Source: Woeseiaceae bacterium
Lineage (GTDB): Bacteria > Pseudomonadota > Gammaproteobacteria > Steroidobacterales > Woeseiaceae
NCBI GenBank assembly: GCA_030066625.1
Contig: JASJBG010000009.1
Location: 1-32,290, forward strand
Direction: 5' to 3'
DNA length: 32,290 nt
Position numbers and translations under genes: made by a program. Shown here in pieces: positions 15,911 to 23,835 of this stretch (positions are counted from its first letter, which is position 1; each line of letters begins with the position of its first letter). The notes below the pieces were generated by a model. It did not search any database, was not told the origin of the DNA, and worked only from the letters and a program-made list of their open reading frames with translations.

Positions 15911-17131
15911 TTGAGTAACGACAGCGATACATCACCCATCATCCTTGCGTTTTCGGGCGGGCTGGACACCTCGTTCTGCGTCCCATGGCTGAAGGAGACC
16001 TACGGCCGCGACGTCATCACGGCCTGCGTCGATACCGGCGGCATCGATGCGGCTGCCGCGGCCGATCTCGAGGAGCGCGCACTCGCACTCGGTGCTATCG
16101 AACACGTGCTGCTCGACACCAAGGACGATTTCTTCGACAGCGTTATTCGTCACCTGATCGCGGGCAACGTGCTGCGCGGCAATGCGTATCCGCTGTGCGT
16201 GGGCGCCGAGCGCGGCCTGCAGGCAGAGCGCCTCGCGCAGCTGGCCACGGACCGGCAGGCGACCACGGTTGCGCACGGCTGCACGGCGGCGGGCAACGAC
16301 CAGGTTCGCTTCGAGGTCGCGCTGCGCACCCTCAACCCGGGGCTCGAGGTACTGGCGCCGGTTCGGGACAACAGCTGGGTGCGCGACGAGCAGCTCGCGT
16401 ATCTCGAGGAACGCGGCTTGCCGCTGCCGCCGCAGGGCTCCGCGTACTCGGTCAATCGCGGCCTGTGGGGCATCACGATCGGCGGCCGCGAGACGCTGAC
16501 GAGCGAAAATTCCCTGCCCGAGTCGGCATGGGTGCTCTCGGCCGACGCCTACGCGCAGCCGAAGCCCGAGGCGCGGCACACGCTCGAGTTCGACGCGGGC
16601 ATCCCCGTCGCGCTGGATGAAGAACCGCTGTCGCCGGTCGAGCTGATCGAAACGCTCGAGACGATTGCCGGCAGCTACGGCATCGGCCGCGGCATACACC
16701 TGGGCGACACCGTGCTCGGTACCAAGGGTCGCGTCGCCTTCGAGGCACCCGCCGCGATTACGTTGATCACGGCGCACCGCGAACTCGAGAAGCTCGTGCT
16801 CAGCGCGCAGCAGGCGCGGATCAAGGACACGCTGGCCGCAACCTATGGTGACCTTGTTCACGAGGGCAAGCAGCTCGACCTCGTTTGCCGTGACGTCGAG
16901 GCCTTTTTTGACAGCTCGCAGAAACGCGTGACGGGAACGGTCACCTTTACGCTGCGGCCGGGGAGCCTGTTCATCGACGGCGTCACGTCACCCTACTCGC
17001 TCTTGGCCGCGACAAAGGGGATTTACGGCGAGGCCGCCGGTGAGTGGACCCCGGCGGACGCGCTCGGCTACTCGCGCATCCTGTCCCTTTCAGGATCGCT
17101 GCAAACGCGTGCGGGCGGGGCCGGATCGTGA
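15911..17131 (+). CDS. argG: Argininosuccinate synthase
   Basis: The TTG at 15911 has GGAG at 15898-15901 and gives 406 residues. The enzyme ligates citrulline and aspartate using ATP. The N-type ATP pyrophosphatase loop AFSGGLDTS is at residues 13-21, with ITACVDTGG and VAHGCTAAGNDQVRFE (the NDxxRFE active-site stretch) further on, and GRGIHLGDTVLGTKGR in the C-terminal domain. The AFSGGLDTSFCVPWLKE form resembles the Bacteroidetes/Xanthomonas branch in my memory, consistent with the gene order downstream. Its stop overlaps the start of the DUF1611 gene by four bases (GTGA). Confidence 0.95.
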   Translation: MSNDSDTSPIILAFSGGLDTSFCVPWLKETYGRDVITACVDTGGIDAAAAADLEERALALGAIEHVLLDTKDDFFDSVIRHLIAGNVLRGNAYPLCVGAERGLQAERLAQLATDRQATTVAHGCTAAGNDQVRFEVALRTLNPGLEVLAPVRDNSWVRDEQLAYLEERGLPLPPQGSAYSVNRGLWGITIGGRETLTSENSLPESAWVLSADAYAQPKPEARHTLEFDAGIPVALDEEPLSPVELIETLETIAGSYGIGRGIHLGDTVLGTKGRVAFEAPAAITLITAHRELEKLVLSAQQARIKDTLAATYGDLVHEGKQLDLVCRDVEAFFDSSQKRVTGTVTFTLRPGSLFIDGVTSPYSLLAATKGIYGEAAGEWTPADALGYSRILSLSGSLQTRAGGAGS

Positions 17132-18180
17132 AATCGGTCGTCGTCGACAAGGTCGCCTCGGTCGCGCAGCACGCGGAGCTCGGCCGCGAACTCCGACTGT
17201 CCGCGGACATCCCGTGTGAGGAAGGCGTGCTCATTGCAGCGCGAGTGCTCAACAACAAGACCCGCTACAACCAGCTCGAACTGACCTCGGGCCGCATGGC
17301 AACCGTTACCCAGGGCGACATCGTCGTCGGGGCGCTCGGCCATCGCAACGCGCTGCGCGGCTACTCCGGCCACCTGCCCTCGGAACTCGGCGTCGGCGAC
17401 ACCGTGCAGCTCCTGAACATCGGCGGCGTCATGGGTATCTGCGATTCCGCCAATCCGGATGTCGGACCGCCGTTCAACTGCGAGGTGCTCGGCACGGTTC
17501 TTCATTTCCCCTATCTCGGCGAACGCATCGGCGTACCGGCGCGCGTCGGCGAGACTGTGCTCGACCCCAGCGCCGCCTTCGACACGGCCGGCGTCCCGGT
17601 GGTCGCGCTGGCCGGTACCTGCATGGACTCGGGCAAGACGGCAGCAGCGTGTGCCATCGTTGGCCGCCTTCGTCACCTCGGTCACGAAGTCGCGGCCTGC
17701 AAGGCGACGGGCGTTTCGCTGCGCCGCGACATTCTCGCGATGGAAGACGCCGGCGCCCACGATACGATGATCTTCTCGGACCTGGGTGTTGTGACGACGA
17801 CGGCTGCCAACGGGCCCGCATTGACGCGCGCCCTGTTGACGTCGCTCGCGGCGGAAAGCCCGGACGTGATCGTCCTCGAACTCGGCGACGGCCTGCTCGG
17901 CGAATACGGTGTCGAAGCCATACTGAGCGATGAGGCAATCCGCGAGGCGCTGACGGCCGTCGTCCTGTGCGCGAATGACCCCGTCTCCGCGTGGGGCGGC
18001 GTGAAGATTCTGCGTGAACAGTACGGTATCGAACCTGCCGTCGTTACCGGCCCGGCAACCGATAATGCCGTCGGAGTTTCACAGATCGCCCATCGAACCG
18101 GACTGCGCGCCATCAATGCGCTGACGAGCGGCGTGCTGCTTGGCGACACCGTCGCCGAGTCAATCGGAGCCGGGAAGTGA
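17128..18180 (+). CDS. DUF1611 (DgcN-like) P-loop protein embedded in the arginine operon
   Basis: The GTG at 17128 overlaps the argG stop (GTGA) and gives 350 residues, the usual DUF1611 length. An N-terminal domain (about 1-150) precedes a P-loop domain with Walker A AGTCMDSGKT at 162-171, resembling BioD/CobB-type folds, then VAACKATGVSLRRDI and VIVLELGDGLLGEYG. I recall that DUF1611 members include DgcN, a D-glutamate N-acetyltransferase. Here it is locked between argG and argC by four-base overlaps on both sides, in an operon lacking any known glutamate N-acyltransferase. My inference is that it makes N-acetyl- or N-succinyl-L-glutamate, replacing ArgA. Alternatives are a regulatory or D-amino-acid role. 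Family assignment is firm; function is a hypothesis. Confidence 0.82.
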   Translation: MKSVVVDKVASVAQHAELGRELRLSADIPCEEGVLIAARVLNNKTRYNQLELTSGRMATVTQGDIVVGALGHRNALRGYSGHLPSELGVGDTVQLLNIGGVMGICDSANPDVGPPFNCEVLGTVLHFPYLGERIGVPARVGETVLDPSAAFDTAGVPVVALAGTCMDSGKTAAACAIVGRLRHLGHEVAACKATGVSLRRDILAMEDAGAHDTMIFSDLGVVTTTAANGPALTRALLTSLAAESPDVIVLELGDGLLGEYGVEAILSDEAIREALTAVVLCANDPVSAWGGVKILREQYGIEPAVVTGPATDNAVGVSQIAHRTGLRAINALTSGVLLGDTVAESIGAGK

Positions 18181-19238
18181 GCGACCCTCTGAACGCCGTT
18201 GTGCTCGGGGCCACCGGCTATGTCGGCGGGGAGCTGCTGCGGCTTATCGCCGGCCATCCCGGCCTCGCGCTCGCAGCCGCAGTGTCCGAGAGTCGCGCCG
18301 GCGATCCGATCGGCGACGTGTTCCCGCACCTCCGCTCGGCCCGCGGCGGCCAGTCGTTCTCGGCGCACGCGGACTGGGCGGAGCAGATCGATCGCGGCGC
18401 GCGTGTCGCGTTGTTCTCGGCCGCGCCGCACGGCGCGTCCGCGGCGATCGTACAGGCCGCCCTCGACAAAGCGGCAGCGCGCGACTTCGACATACACGTC
18501 GTCGATGCGTCGGCCGACTTTCGTTATTCGAACGGCGACGACTACGCAGCGGTATACGGTGCGGCTCACGGTGCGCCCGAGCTGCTCGAACAGTTCGCCT
18601 CTGGCGTGCCGGAACATGTCGAGGGCGCACCTGCTCCACACGTTGGCCATCCGGGCTGCTTTGCGACCGCCGTGCTGCTTGCCGCCGTGCCGCTGCTCAA
18701 GTCCGGGCTCTCCGAGCCCGAGCTGTTCGTCACCGGCATCACCGGCAGCACCGGTTCCGGGCGCAGCCCGCAGCCCGGAACGCATCACCCGGAGCGGCAC
18801 AGCAATCTGTATGCCTACAAGCCGCTCGGACACCGGCATACGCCCGAGATCGTCCGTTTCTCGGCCGCCGCCTCGGGCGTAGAGCCCGTGCTCAATTTCA
18901 TCCCGCACTCGGGACCGTTCGCACGCGGCATCTATGCGACCGTGCAGGCGAAGGCGAAGGACGGCGCGACGGCAGATGCGCTGAAACAGGCGCTCGCCGA
19001 GTACTATGCCGACGCGCCGTTTGTCGAGGTCGTTGACGGTACGCCGCGACTCAAGGATGTCGTCGCCAGCAATCGCTGCCAGCTCGGCTGTGCCGCCAGC
19101 GAGGACGCGCTGGTTGTCATGTCGGCGATCGATAATCTCGTCAAAGGCGCGGCCGGCGGCGCCGTACAGTGGATGAACCGTCTCTGGGGCCTTCCCGAAA
19201 CCGAGGGCCTTGAGTCGCCCGCGCCTGCCTGGACCTGA
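18177..19238 (+). CDS. argC: N-acyl-gamma-glutamyl-phosphate reductase
   Basis: The GTG at 18177 overlaps the DUF1611 stop by four bases; the protein has 353 residues. ArgC reduces N-acyl-glutamyl phosphate to the semialdehyde with NADPH. The Rossmann loop GATGYVGGEL is at residues 11-20, the catalytic Cys161 lies in VGHPGCFATA, and GSTGSGRSPQPGTHH and FIPHSGPFARGIYATV are typical of the family. The enzyme is normally described for acetyl substrates, but the acyl group cannot be read from the motifs. A substrate with a succinyl group is possible given the transcarbamylase downstream. Confidence 0.94.
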   Translation: MSDPLNAVVLGATGYVGGELLRLIAGHPGLALAAAVSESRAGDPIGDVFPHLRSARGGQSFSAHADWAEQIDRGARVALFSAAPHGASAAIVQAALDKAAARDFDIHVVDASADFRYSNGDDYAAVYGAAHGAPELLEQFASGVPEHVEGAPAPHVGHPGCFATAVLLAAVPLLKSGLSEPELFVTGITGSTGSGRSPQPGTHHPERHSNLYAYKPLGHRHTPEIVRFSAAASGVEPVLNFIPHSGPFARGIYATVQAKAKDGATADALKQALAEYYADAPFVEVVDGTPRLKDVVASNRCQLGCAASEDALVVMSAIDNLVKGAAGGAVQWMNRLWGLPETEGLESPAPAWT

Positions 19239-19253
19239 GTGAACAAGAGGAAG

Positions 19254-20441
19254 ATGGCGAGCGAGATCATGAGTGCATTCGACCAACTACGCGACCGCGA
19301 GGTGGCCGCGACGATTCCGGTGTATGGACAGCTGCCGTTCGTACCCGTGCGTGCGGCCGGCTGCGACATCGTCACCGACGATGGCCGATGGATTCTCGAC
19401 CTGTACGGCGGCCACGCCGTTGCGGCGCTCGGCTACAGTCATCCGCGGCTGACCAGCGCGATCCAGAACCAGAGCAAGGAACTCCTGTTCCAGAGCAACG
19501 CCGTGGCGCTCGACATACGCGCCCACGCTGCCGAACTGCTGATCTCCGTCGCGCCCGAATCGCTGCGCCGGGCGTTTTTTGTCAACTCCGGCGCCGAGGC
19601 GAACGAGAACGCACTCCGCATGGCGCTCGTCGCGACCGGCCGTTCGAAGATTCTCGCCATCAGTCATGGCTTCCATGGACGTACGGCGGCGGCCGGCGCC
19701 GTGACCTGGAAATCGGAAAAGTGGTACGGCTTTCCGGCCAGACCTTTCGATGTCGATTTCATTCCGCGCGACGACTGCCAGGCCGCCATCGACATGATCG
19801 GCGACGACATCGCGGCCGTGATTTTCGAGCCCGTGCAGGGTGTCGCAGGTGCCTACGACCTCTCGCAGGAGTTCGTGGAGACACTCCGTGACGAGACCAG
19901 CCGGCACGGCGCCCTGCTGATTGCGGACGAGGTTCAGTCGGGCATGGGCCGCTCCGGGCAGTTCTTCGCCTGCCAGGCGTACGCCATCGAGCCGGACATC
20001 CTGACCAGTGCCAAATCGCTCGGCGGCGGCATCCCGACGGGCGCCGTGCTGGCGAGCGACGAGGTTGCCGGCTGTTTCGGGCTCGGCGCGCTCGGGACAA
20101 CCTTCGGCGGCGGACCGGTGGCCGCGGCCGCCGTCGTCGCCGTCATCGAATCGATACGCGATGAGGGGCTGTTGAAGAACGTGCGCGAGCGCGAACAGCA
20201 GATCCGCGAGCAGTGCGTCGTCGGGCCGGTCAAGAAGATCCGCGGCATGGGGCTGCTGCTCGGGCTCGTGTGCGACCGCCCCGCCCGTGAAGTCCGCGAC
20301 GCGCTGCTCGAGCACGACATACTGACGGGCACGAGCAGCGATCCCGACGCCCTCCGAATCCTCGCACCGCTGGTCATCGAGGACCAGCACGTCAACCGCT
20401 TGTCTGCGGCGCTGTCGACGATCGCGCCCGCGGATGCCTGA
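19254..20441 (+). CDS. argD: N-acylornithine aminotransferase
   Basis: The chosen ATG at 19254 yields 395 residues; a GTG at 19239 directly after the argC stop and an ATG at 19269 are alternatives, and the GAGG at 19247-19250 does not clearly favour one. This class III PLP aminotransferase has VNSGAEANENALRMA, SHGFHGRTAAA, the Asp-containing LLIADEVQSGMGRSGQF, and the Schiff-base Lys254 in TSAKSLGGGIPTGAV. It transaminates N-acylglutamate semialdehyde to N-acylornithine. Context makes the arginine role nearly certain, though related enzymes also accept succinylornithine. Confidence 0.93.
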   Translation: MASEIMSAFDQLRDREVAATIPVYGQLPFVPVRAAGCDIVTDDGRWILDLYGGHAVAALGYSHPRLTSAIQNQSKELLFQSNAVALDIRAHAAELLISVAPESLRRAFFVNSGAEANENALRMALVATGRSKILAISHGFHGRTAAAGAVTWKSEKWYGFPARPFDVDFIPRDDCQAAIDMIGDDIAAVIFEPVQGVAGAYDLSQEFVETLRDETSRHGALLIADEVQSGMGRSGQFFACQAYAIEPDILTSAKSLGGGIPTGAVLASDEVAGCFGLGALGTTFGGGPVAAAAVVAVIESIRDEGLLKNVREREQQIREQCVVGPVKKIRGMGLLLGLVCDRPAREVRDALLEHDILTGTSSDPDALRILAPLVIEDQHVNRLSAALSTIAPADA

Positions 20442-20462
20442 AACCCGCATAAGGAATGCACG

Positions 20463-21473
20463 ATGAAAGCGTTTAACGATCTTGCCGATTTTTCGACCGA
20501 AGAAATCCAGGGGCTGCTGGAGCTCGCCAATCGGCTCGACGAACGACCCGAGCCTGAGGCCCTCAAGGGCAAGGTGCTGTCGCTCCTGTTCCTGAGCCCT
20601 TCGCTCCGAACGCTCGCATCTTTCCAGGCAGCGATGACCCGGCTCGGTGGCGGCTCGTTCGTCATCTCGCCGGACATGTCGATTCACGGCCTTGAAACGC
20701 GACCCGGCATCGTTATGGACGGCACGGCGGCAGAGCACATTCGCGAAGCCGTGCCGGTCATCGCCTCGTACGGCGATGCGATCGGTATCCGCGCCTTCGC
20801 CGAGCGCAAGAACCTCGAAAACGACATGGCCGAGAACGAGTTCAACGCGCTGACGCAGCTCATTCCCGACACGCCTTACATAAACATGGAGTCGGCGATG
20901 GGCCACCCGTGCCAGAATCTCGCCGACTGGAAGACGCTCGACGACTATTCGATCCCGGCAAACGGCGGCAAGTTCGTGCTGAGCTGGGCCTACCACCCGA
21001 AGGCACTGCCGCTGGCCGTACCGGCATCGACGCTGTACACGGCCGCGCGACGCGGCATGGACGTCACTGTGCTGCGGCCCGAGGGCTTCGAGCTCCCTGA
21101 TGCGGTCATGCAAAAGGCTAAAGAGGCAGCGGCATCCGCCGGCGGTGCGGTCGTGGAAACCGACGATCGCGCCGAGGCGATGGAAGGCGCACACGTCATC
21201 TATGCGAAGTCCTGGTCGTCCACGCGCCACTACGGCGACCGGCTCGCGGACCAGAAGCTCAGGGAAGGCCACCTCGACTGGTGCGTCGACGAGCCCTGGT
21301 TCGCGAACGCACAGGATGACTGCCGCTTCATGCACTGCCTGCCCGTGCGGCGCGGCGTCGTCGTCAGCGAGCCGGTGCTCGACGGTCCGCGCAGCATCGT
21401 GATTCACGAAGCGCGCAACCGGATGCTCGCGCAGATGGCGGTGCTGCACCAGATGCTCGGAGCGACAACATGA
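20463..21473 (+). CDS. argF': N-acylornithine transcarbamylase, closer to the N-succinylornithine type
   Basis: The ATG at 20463 gives 336 residues. It transfers the carbamoyl group from carbamoyl phosphate to an N-acylornithine. The carbamoyl-phosphate loop is SLRTL (47-51) rather than STRTR or SMRTR, and HCLPVRR is at 291-297. In remembered structures, Glu92 of Xanthomonas acetylornithine transcarbamylase and Pro90 of the Bacteroides succinylornithine enzyme set specificity; the matching residue here is Ala90 in MDGTAAEH. The carboxylated Lys302 of the acetyl enzyme is Met325 here. LETRPGIVMDG and LPLAVPAS also look more Bacteroides-like. Succinylornithine is therefore the favoured substrate, by inference. 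argB starts inside its stop codon. Confidence 0.88.
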   Translation: MKAFNDLADFSTEEIQGLLELANRLDERPEPEALKGKVLSLLFLSPSLRTLASFQAAMTRLGGGSFVISPDMSIHGLETRPGIVMDGTAAEHIREAVPVIASYGDAIGIRAFAERKNLENDMAENEFNALTQLIPDTPYINMESAMGHPCQNLADWKTLDDYSIPANGGKFVLSWAYHPKALPLAVPASTLYTAARRGMDVTVLRPEGFELPDAVMQKAKEAAASAGGAVVETDDRAEAMEGAHVIYAKSWSSTRHYGDRLADQKLREGHLDWCVDEPWFANAQDDCRFMHCLPVRRGVVVSEPVLDGPRSIVIHEARNRMLAQMAVLHQMLGATT

Positions 21474-22402
21474 CCTCCAAGAAAGACCGCGCGATTGTCG
21501 TTTCGGCACTGAAGCACGCGGCGCCCTACATTCGCCTCTTCAAGGGCAAGGTATTCGTACTGAAGGCCGGCGGTGAGATCTTCGCGGATACTGACCGCAC
21601 GCTCGCCCTGATGGAACAGGTCGGCATTCTCCACCAGGTAGGCATCCGAGTCGTCCTGATCCACGGCGGCGGCCCGCAGTCGACCGAGCTGGCCGCTGCG
21701 CTCGGCGTAGACACCACGTTCATCGATGGCCGCCGCGTTACCGACGATGCGTCCCTGGACGTCGCGACAATGGTCCTGAACGGCCAGATCAACACTCGCG
21801 TACTCGCCGCCTGCCGTGACCTGAAGATACCGGCGGTCGGCATCTCGGGCGTCGATGCCGGGCTGATCCGGGCGCACCGGCGACCGCCCGTCGAGCGCGA
21901 AGGCGAGGACACCGTGGACTACGGTTTTGTTGGTGATATCGACTCGGTCGAGGCGGACATACTGCAGAAGCAGCTCGACAACGGCCTGATGCCGGTCGTA
22001 AGCCCGCTGTCCTGCGACGAGTCCGGAACCTTGTTGAACATCAATGCCGACACGGTCGCCGCCGCAATCGCGGCGGAACTCGACGCGGAGAAGCTGATTC
22101 TGGCCACCGGCGCGCCGGGCATCCTCGAGGACCGCGAAGATCCGCGGTCGCTAATCAGCTACATCGACCGCCGTGCGCTCGACAAGCTGCGCGACGACGG
22201 CAAGCTCGCCGACGGCATGCTGCCTAAAGCCGCGGCTATCGACTCCGCGCTGGCCAACGGCGTCAAGCGCGTGCATGTCATTTCCTACAAGCTGCCCGAC
22301 AGTCTGCTGCTCGAGGTTTTCACGAACGAAGGCACCGGCACGCTCGTCGTCAACGACATCGAAGCGCTGACGCCTGCCGAGCAGGGCGACGACGCACCAT
22401 GA
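21470..22402 (+). CDS. argB: N-acylglutamate kinase
   Basis: The 310-residue protein starts at the ATG overlapping the transcarbamylase stop (ATGA). It phosphorylates the gamma-carboxylate of N-acylglutamate. The amino-acid kinase fold is shown by FVLKAGGEIF (Lys32 contacts ATP), VVLIHGGGPQSTEL near residues 61-74, FIDGRRVTDDASLDVATMVL, GISGVDAGLI, and LLNINADTVAAAIAAEL. It ends without the C-terminal GNAT domain that makes Xanthomonas ArgB a fused kinase/synthase, so it cannot supply the first step. Feedback-inhibition status is unclear. argH overlaps its stop by four bases. Confidence 0.94.
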   Translation: MTSKKDRAIVVSALKHAAPYIRLFKGKVFVLKAGGEIFADTDRTLALMEQVGILHQVGIRVVLIHGGGPQSTELAAALGVDTTFIDGRRVTDDASLDVATMVLNGQINTRVLAACRDLKIPAVGISGVDAGLIRAHRRPPVEREGEDTVDYGFVGDIDSVEADILQKQLDNGLMPVVSPLSCDESGTLLNINADTVAAAIAAELDAEKLILATGAPGILEDREDPRSLISYIDRRALDKLRDDGKLADGMLPKAAAIDSALANGVKRVHVISYKLPDSLLLEVFTNEGTGTLVVNDIEALTPAEQGDDAP

Positions 22403-23583
22403 GCCGACTGTGGGAGAAGGGCCTGCCTCTCGACGAGCGCGTGCTGCGCTACACGGCCGGTGAGGATCACGTGCTCGACGCGCGGCTGGTGCCATACGAC
22501 GTGCTCGGCTCGACCGCACACGCGGAGATGCTCGCGGCGCAGGGATTGATCGAGGACGCCGACTTCGCGGCGATTCGGGATGGTCTCGAAAAACTCGGTG
22601 CAGCGCATGCCGACGGCGAGTGGTCGATCTCGCTGGAAGACGAAGACGTCCACACGGCACTCGAAACGCGGCTTACCGCCGCCATCGGCGACGCGGGTGC
22701 CCGCCTGCACCTCGGCCGATCCCGGAACGACCAGGTGCTGACCGCGCTCAGGCTGTACCTGCTGGACGCGGCTGACGACCTTGCCGGACGCGTGGCGGGA
22801 CTGCGCGAGAGCCTGGCAGCGCTCGCCGCTCGCCAGGGCGACGTGACACTGCCGGGGTACACGCACATGCAGCAGGCGATGCCCTCGTCGGTCGCGCTCT
22901 GGTGCGGCGGATTCGACGAGGCGTTTGCCGACGCCGTTGACGGCCTCGGGGCGGCGCGACGCCGCATGGACAGGAACCCGCTAGGCAGCGCGGCCGGCTA
23001 TGGCACACCCGGCCTGCCGCTCGACCGGGACCGCACGACGCAGTCGCTCGGCTTTGGCCTCACCCAGCAGCCGGTGACCGCAGCGCAGCTATCGCGCGGC
23101 AAGGCCGAGAGCGGCCTCCTGTTCGAGATCACGCTGCTCTTGCAGGATGTCGGTCGGCTCGCGTCCGACCTGCTCCTGTTCTACACGAAGGAATTCGCCT
23201 TCGTCACGCTCAGCGCGGAAACAACGACGGGTTCGTCGATCATGCCGCAGAAACGCAATCCCGACGTGCTCGAACTCCTGCGCGCGTCGTCGGCAACAGC
23301 GCAGGCCTGTCTCGACGAAGCGCTGATGATCACGGCGAAACTGCCGTCGGGATACCAGCGCGACCTGCAGCGGCTCAAGAGCCCGCTGTTCCGGGGTATC
23401 GACGTCGCCATCGACAGCGTGGACATCATGGCTTTCGTCCTCGATGGCGTTGCCTTCGTGCCGGCAAATATCGAACCGGATGCGAGCATCCACGCCACCG
23501 AAGAAGCCTACCGGCTCGTTACCGAGGAGGGCCTGCCGTTTCGCGATGCGTACCGCAAGGTCGGCGCGAAGTACGCGAAATAA
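22399..23583 (+). CDS. argH: Argininosuccinate lyase, short C-terminus
   Basis: The 394-residue protein starts at the ATG overlapping the argB stop (ATGA). It cleaves argininosuccinate to arginine and fumarate. HLGRSRNDQVLTALRLYL, TLPGYTHMQQAMPSSVALW and the signature TGSSIMPQKRNPDVLELLRA are all present, so the catalytic core is intact. It stops at FRDAYRKVGAKYAK, roughly 40-60 residues before most ArgH proteins end. No continuation is found in the 50 bases before lptM, and further stops follow at once. The truncation therefore seems natural or lineage-specific. It is the last biosynthetic gene of the operon. Confidence 0.93.
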   Translation: MSRLWEKGLPLDERVLRYTAGEDHVLDARLVPYDVLGSTAHAEMLAAQGLIEDADFAAIRDGLEKLGAAHADGEWSISLEDEDVHTALETRLTAAIGDAGARLHLGRSRNDQVLTALRLYLLDAADDLAGRVAGLRESLAALAARQGDVTLPGYTHMQQAMPSSVALWCGGFDEAFADAVDGLGAARRRMDRNPLGSAAGYGTPGLPLDRDRTTQSLGFGLTQQPVTAAQLSRGKAESGLLFEITLLLQDVGRLASDLLLFYTKEFAFVTLSAETTTGSSIMPQKRNPDVLELLRASSATAQACLDEALMITAKLPSGYQRDLQRLKSPLFRGIDVAIDSVDIMAFVLDGVAFVPANIEPDASIHATEEAYRLVTEEGLPFRDAYRKVGAKYAK

Positions 23584-23596
23584 GCTGGCGAGCGCC

Positions 23597-23602
23597 TATA
23601 AT
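23597..23602 (+). promoter_or_regulatory. Candidate -10 box upstream of lptM
   Basis: A perfect TATAAT lies in the 50-nt gap between argH and lptM, 31 nt before the lptM ATG. No -35 match occurs at 16-18 nt, where the sequence is still argH coding. It would allow lptM-polA transcription independent of arginine control. Confidence 0.4.
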
Positions 23603-23633
23603 AGGCCGCTGTTTTTGACCCGGGTGCCCTCCG

Positions 23634-23819
23634 ATGATGCCGAAAGTCCTGTCATTGCTGCTTACGATCCTGTTCCTTGCCGGCTGCGGCCAGAAAGGAC
23701 CGCTTTACCTGCCCGGCAACCCGAGCCAGGTCCAGCAGCCACCTCAGACAGCACCAGCCGAGGCGCCGGCCGAGGACGACGAGGACGACGAGGACGACGA
23801 GGACGACGACGAGGGCTGA
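23634..23819 (+). CDS. lptM: LptM (YifL-type) LPS-assembly lipoprotein
   Basis: The 61-residue product (60 if the second ATG at 23637 is used) has a lipoprotein signal MPKVLSLLLTILFLAGCG with the lipobox LAGC. The mature protein starts CGQKGPLYLPG, the signature of LptM, which in E. coli helps the LptD/E translocon mature at the outer membrane. After a Pro/Gln/Ala stretch the tail is almost purely acidic, encoded by four GAGGACGAC repeats. In E. coli it neighbours dapF; here it lies between argH and polA, ending 16 bases before the polA ATG. Confidence 0.88.
   Translation: MMPKVLSLLLTILFLAGCGQKGPLYLPGNPSQVQQPPQTAPAEAPAEDDEDDEDDEDDDEG
23772..23807 (+). repeat. Four tandem 9-bp repeats (GAGGACGAC) in lptM
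   Basis: GAGGACGAC occurs four times head to tail, encoding (EDD)4 in the acidic tail of LptM. The unit is a multiple of three, so copy-number change would alter tail length without a frameshift. Confidence 0.9.
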
Positions 23820-23835
23820 TGCCCTCGCTTCGATC

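Noticed and set aside
17682-19286. 534-codon open frame on the minus strand across the DUF1611 and argC genes
   Set aside because: It is antisense to two well-supported genes, its translation is Arg-rich with no family features, and long antisense frames are expected at this GC content.
19287-21509. 740-codon open frame on the minus strand across argD and the transcarbamylase
   Set aside because: It mirrors the codon bias of the genuine plus-strand genes; the translation shows no recognisable domain.
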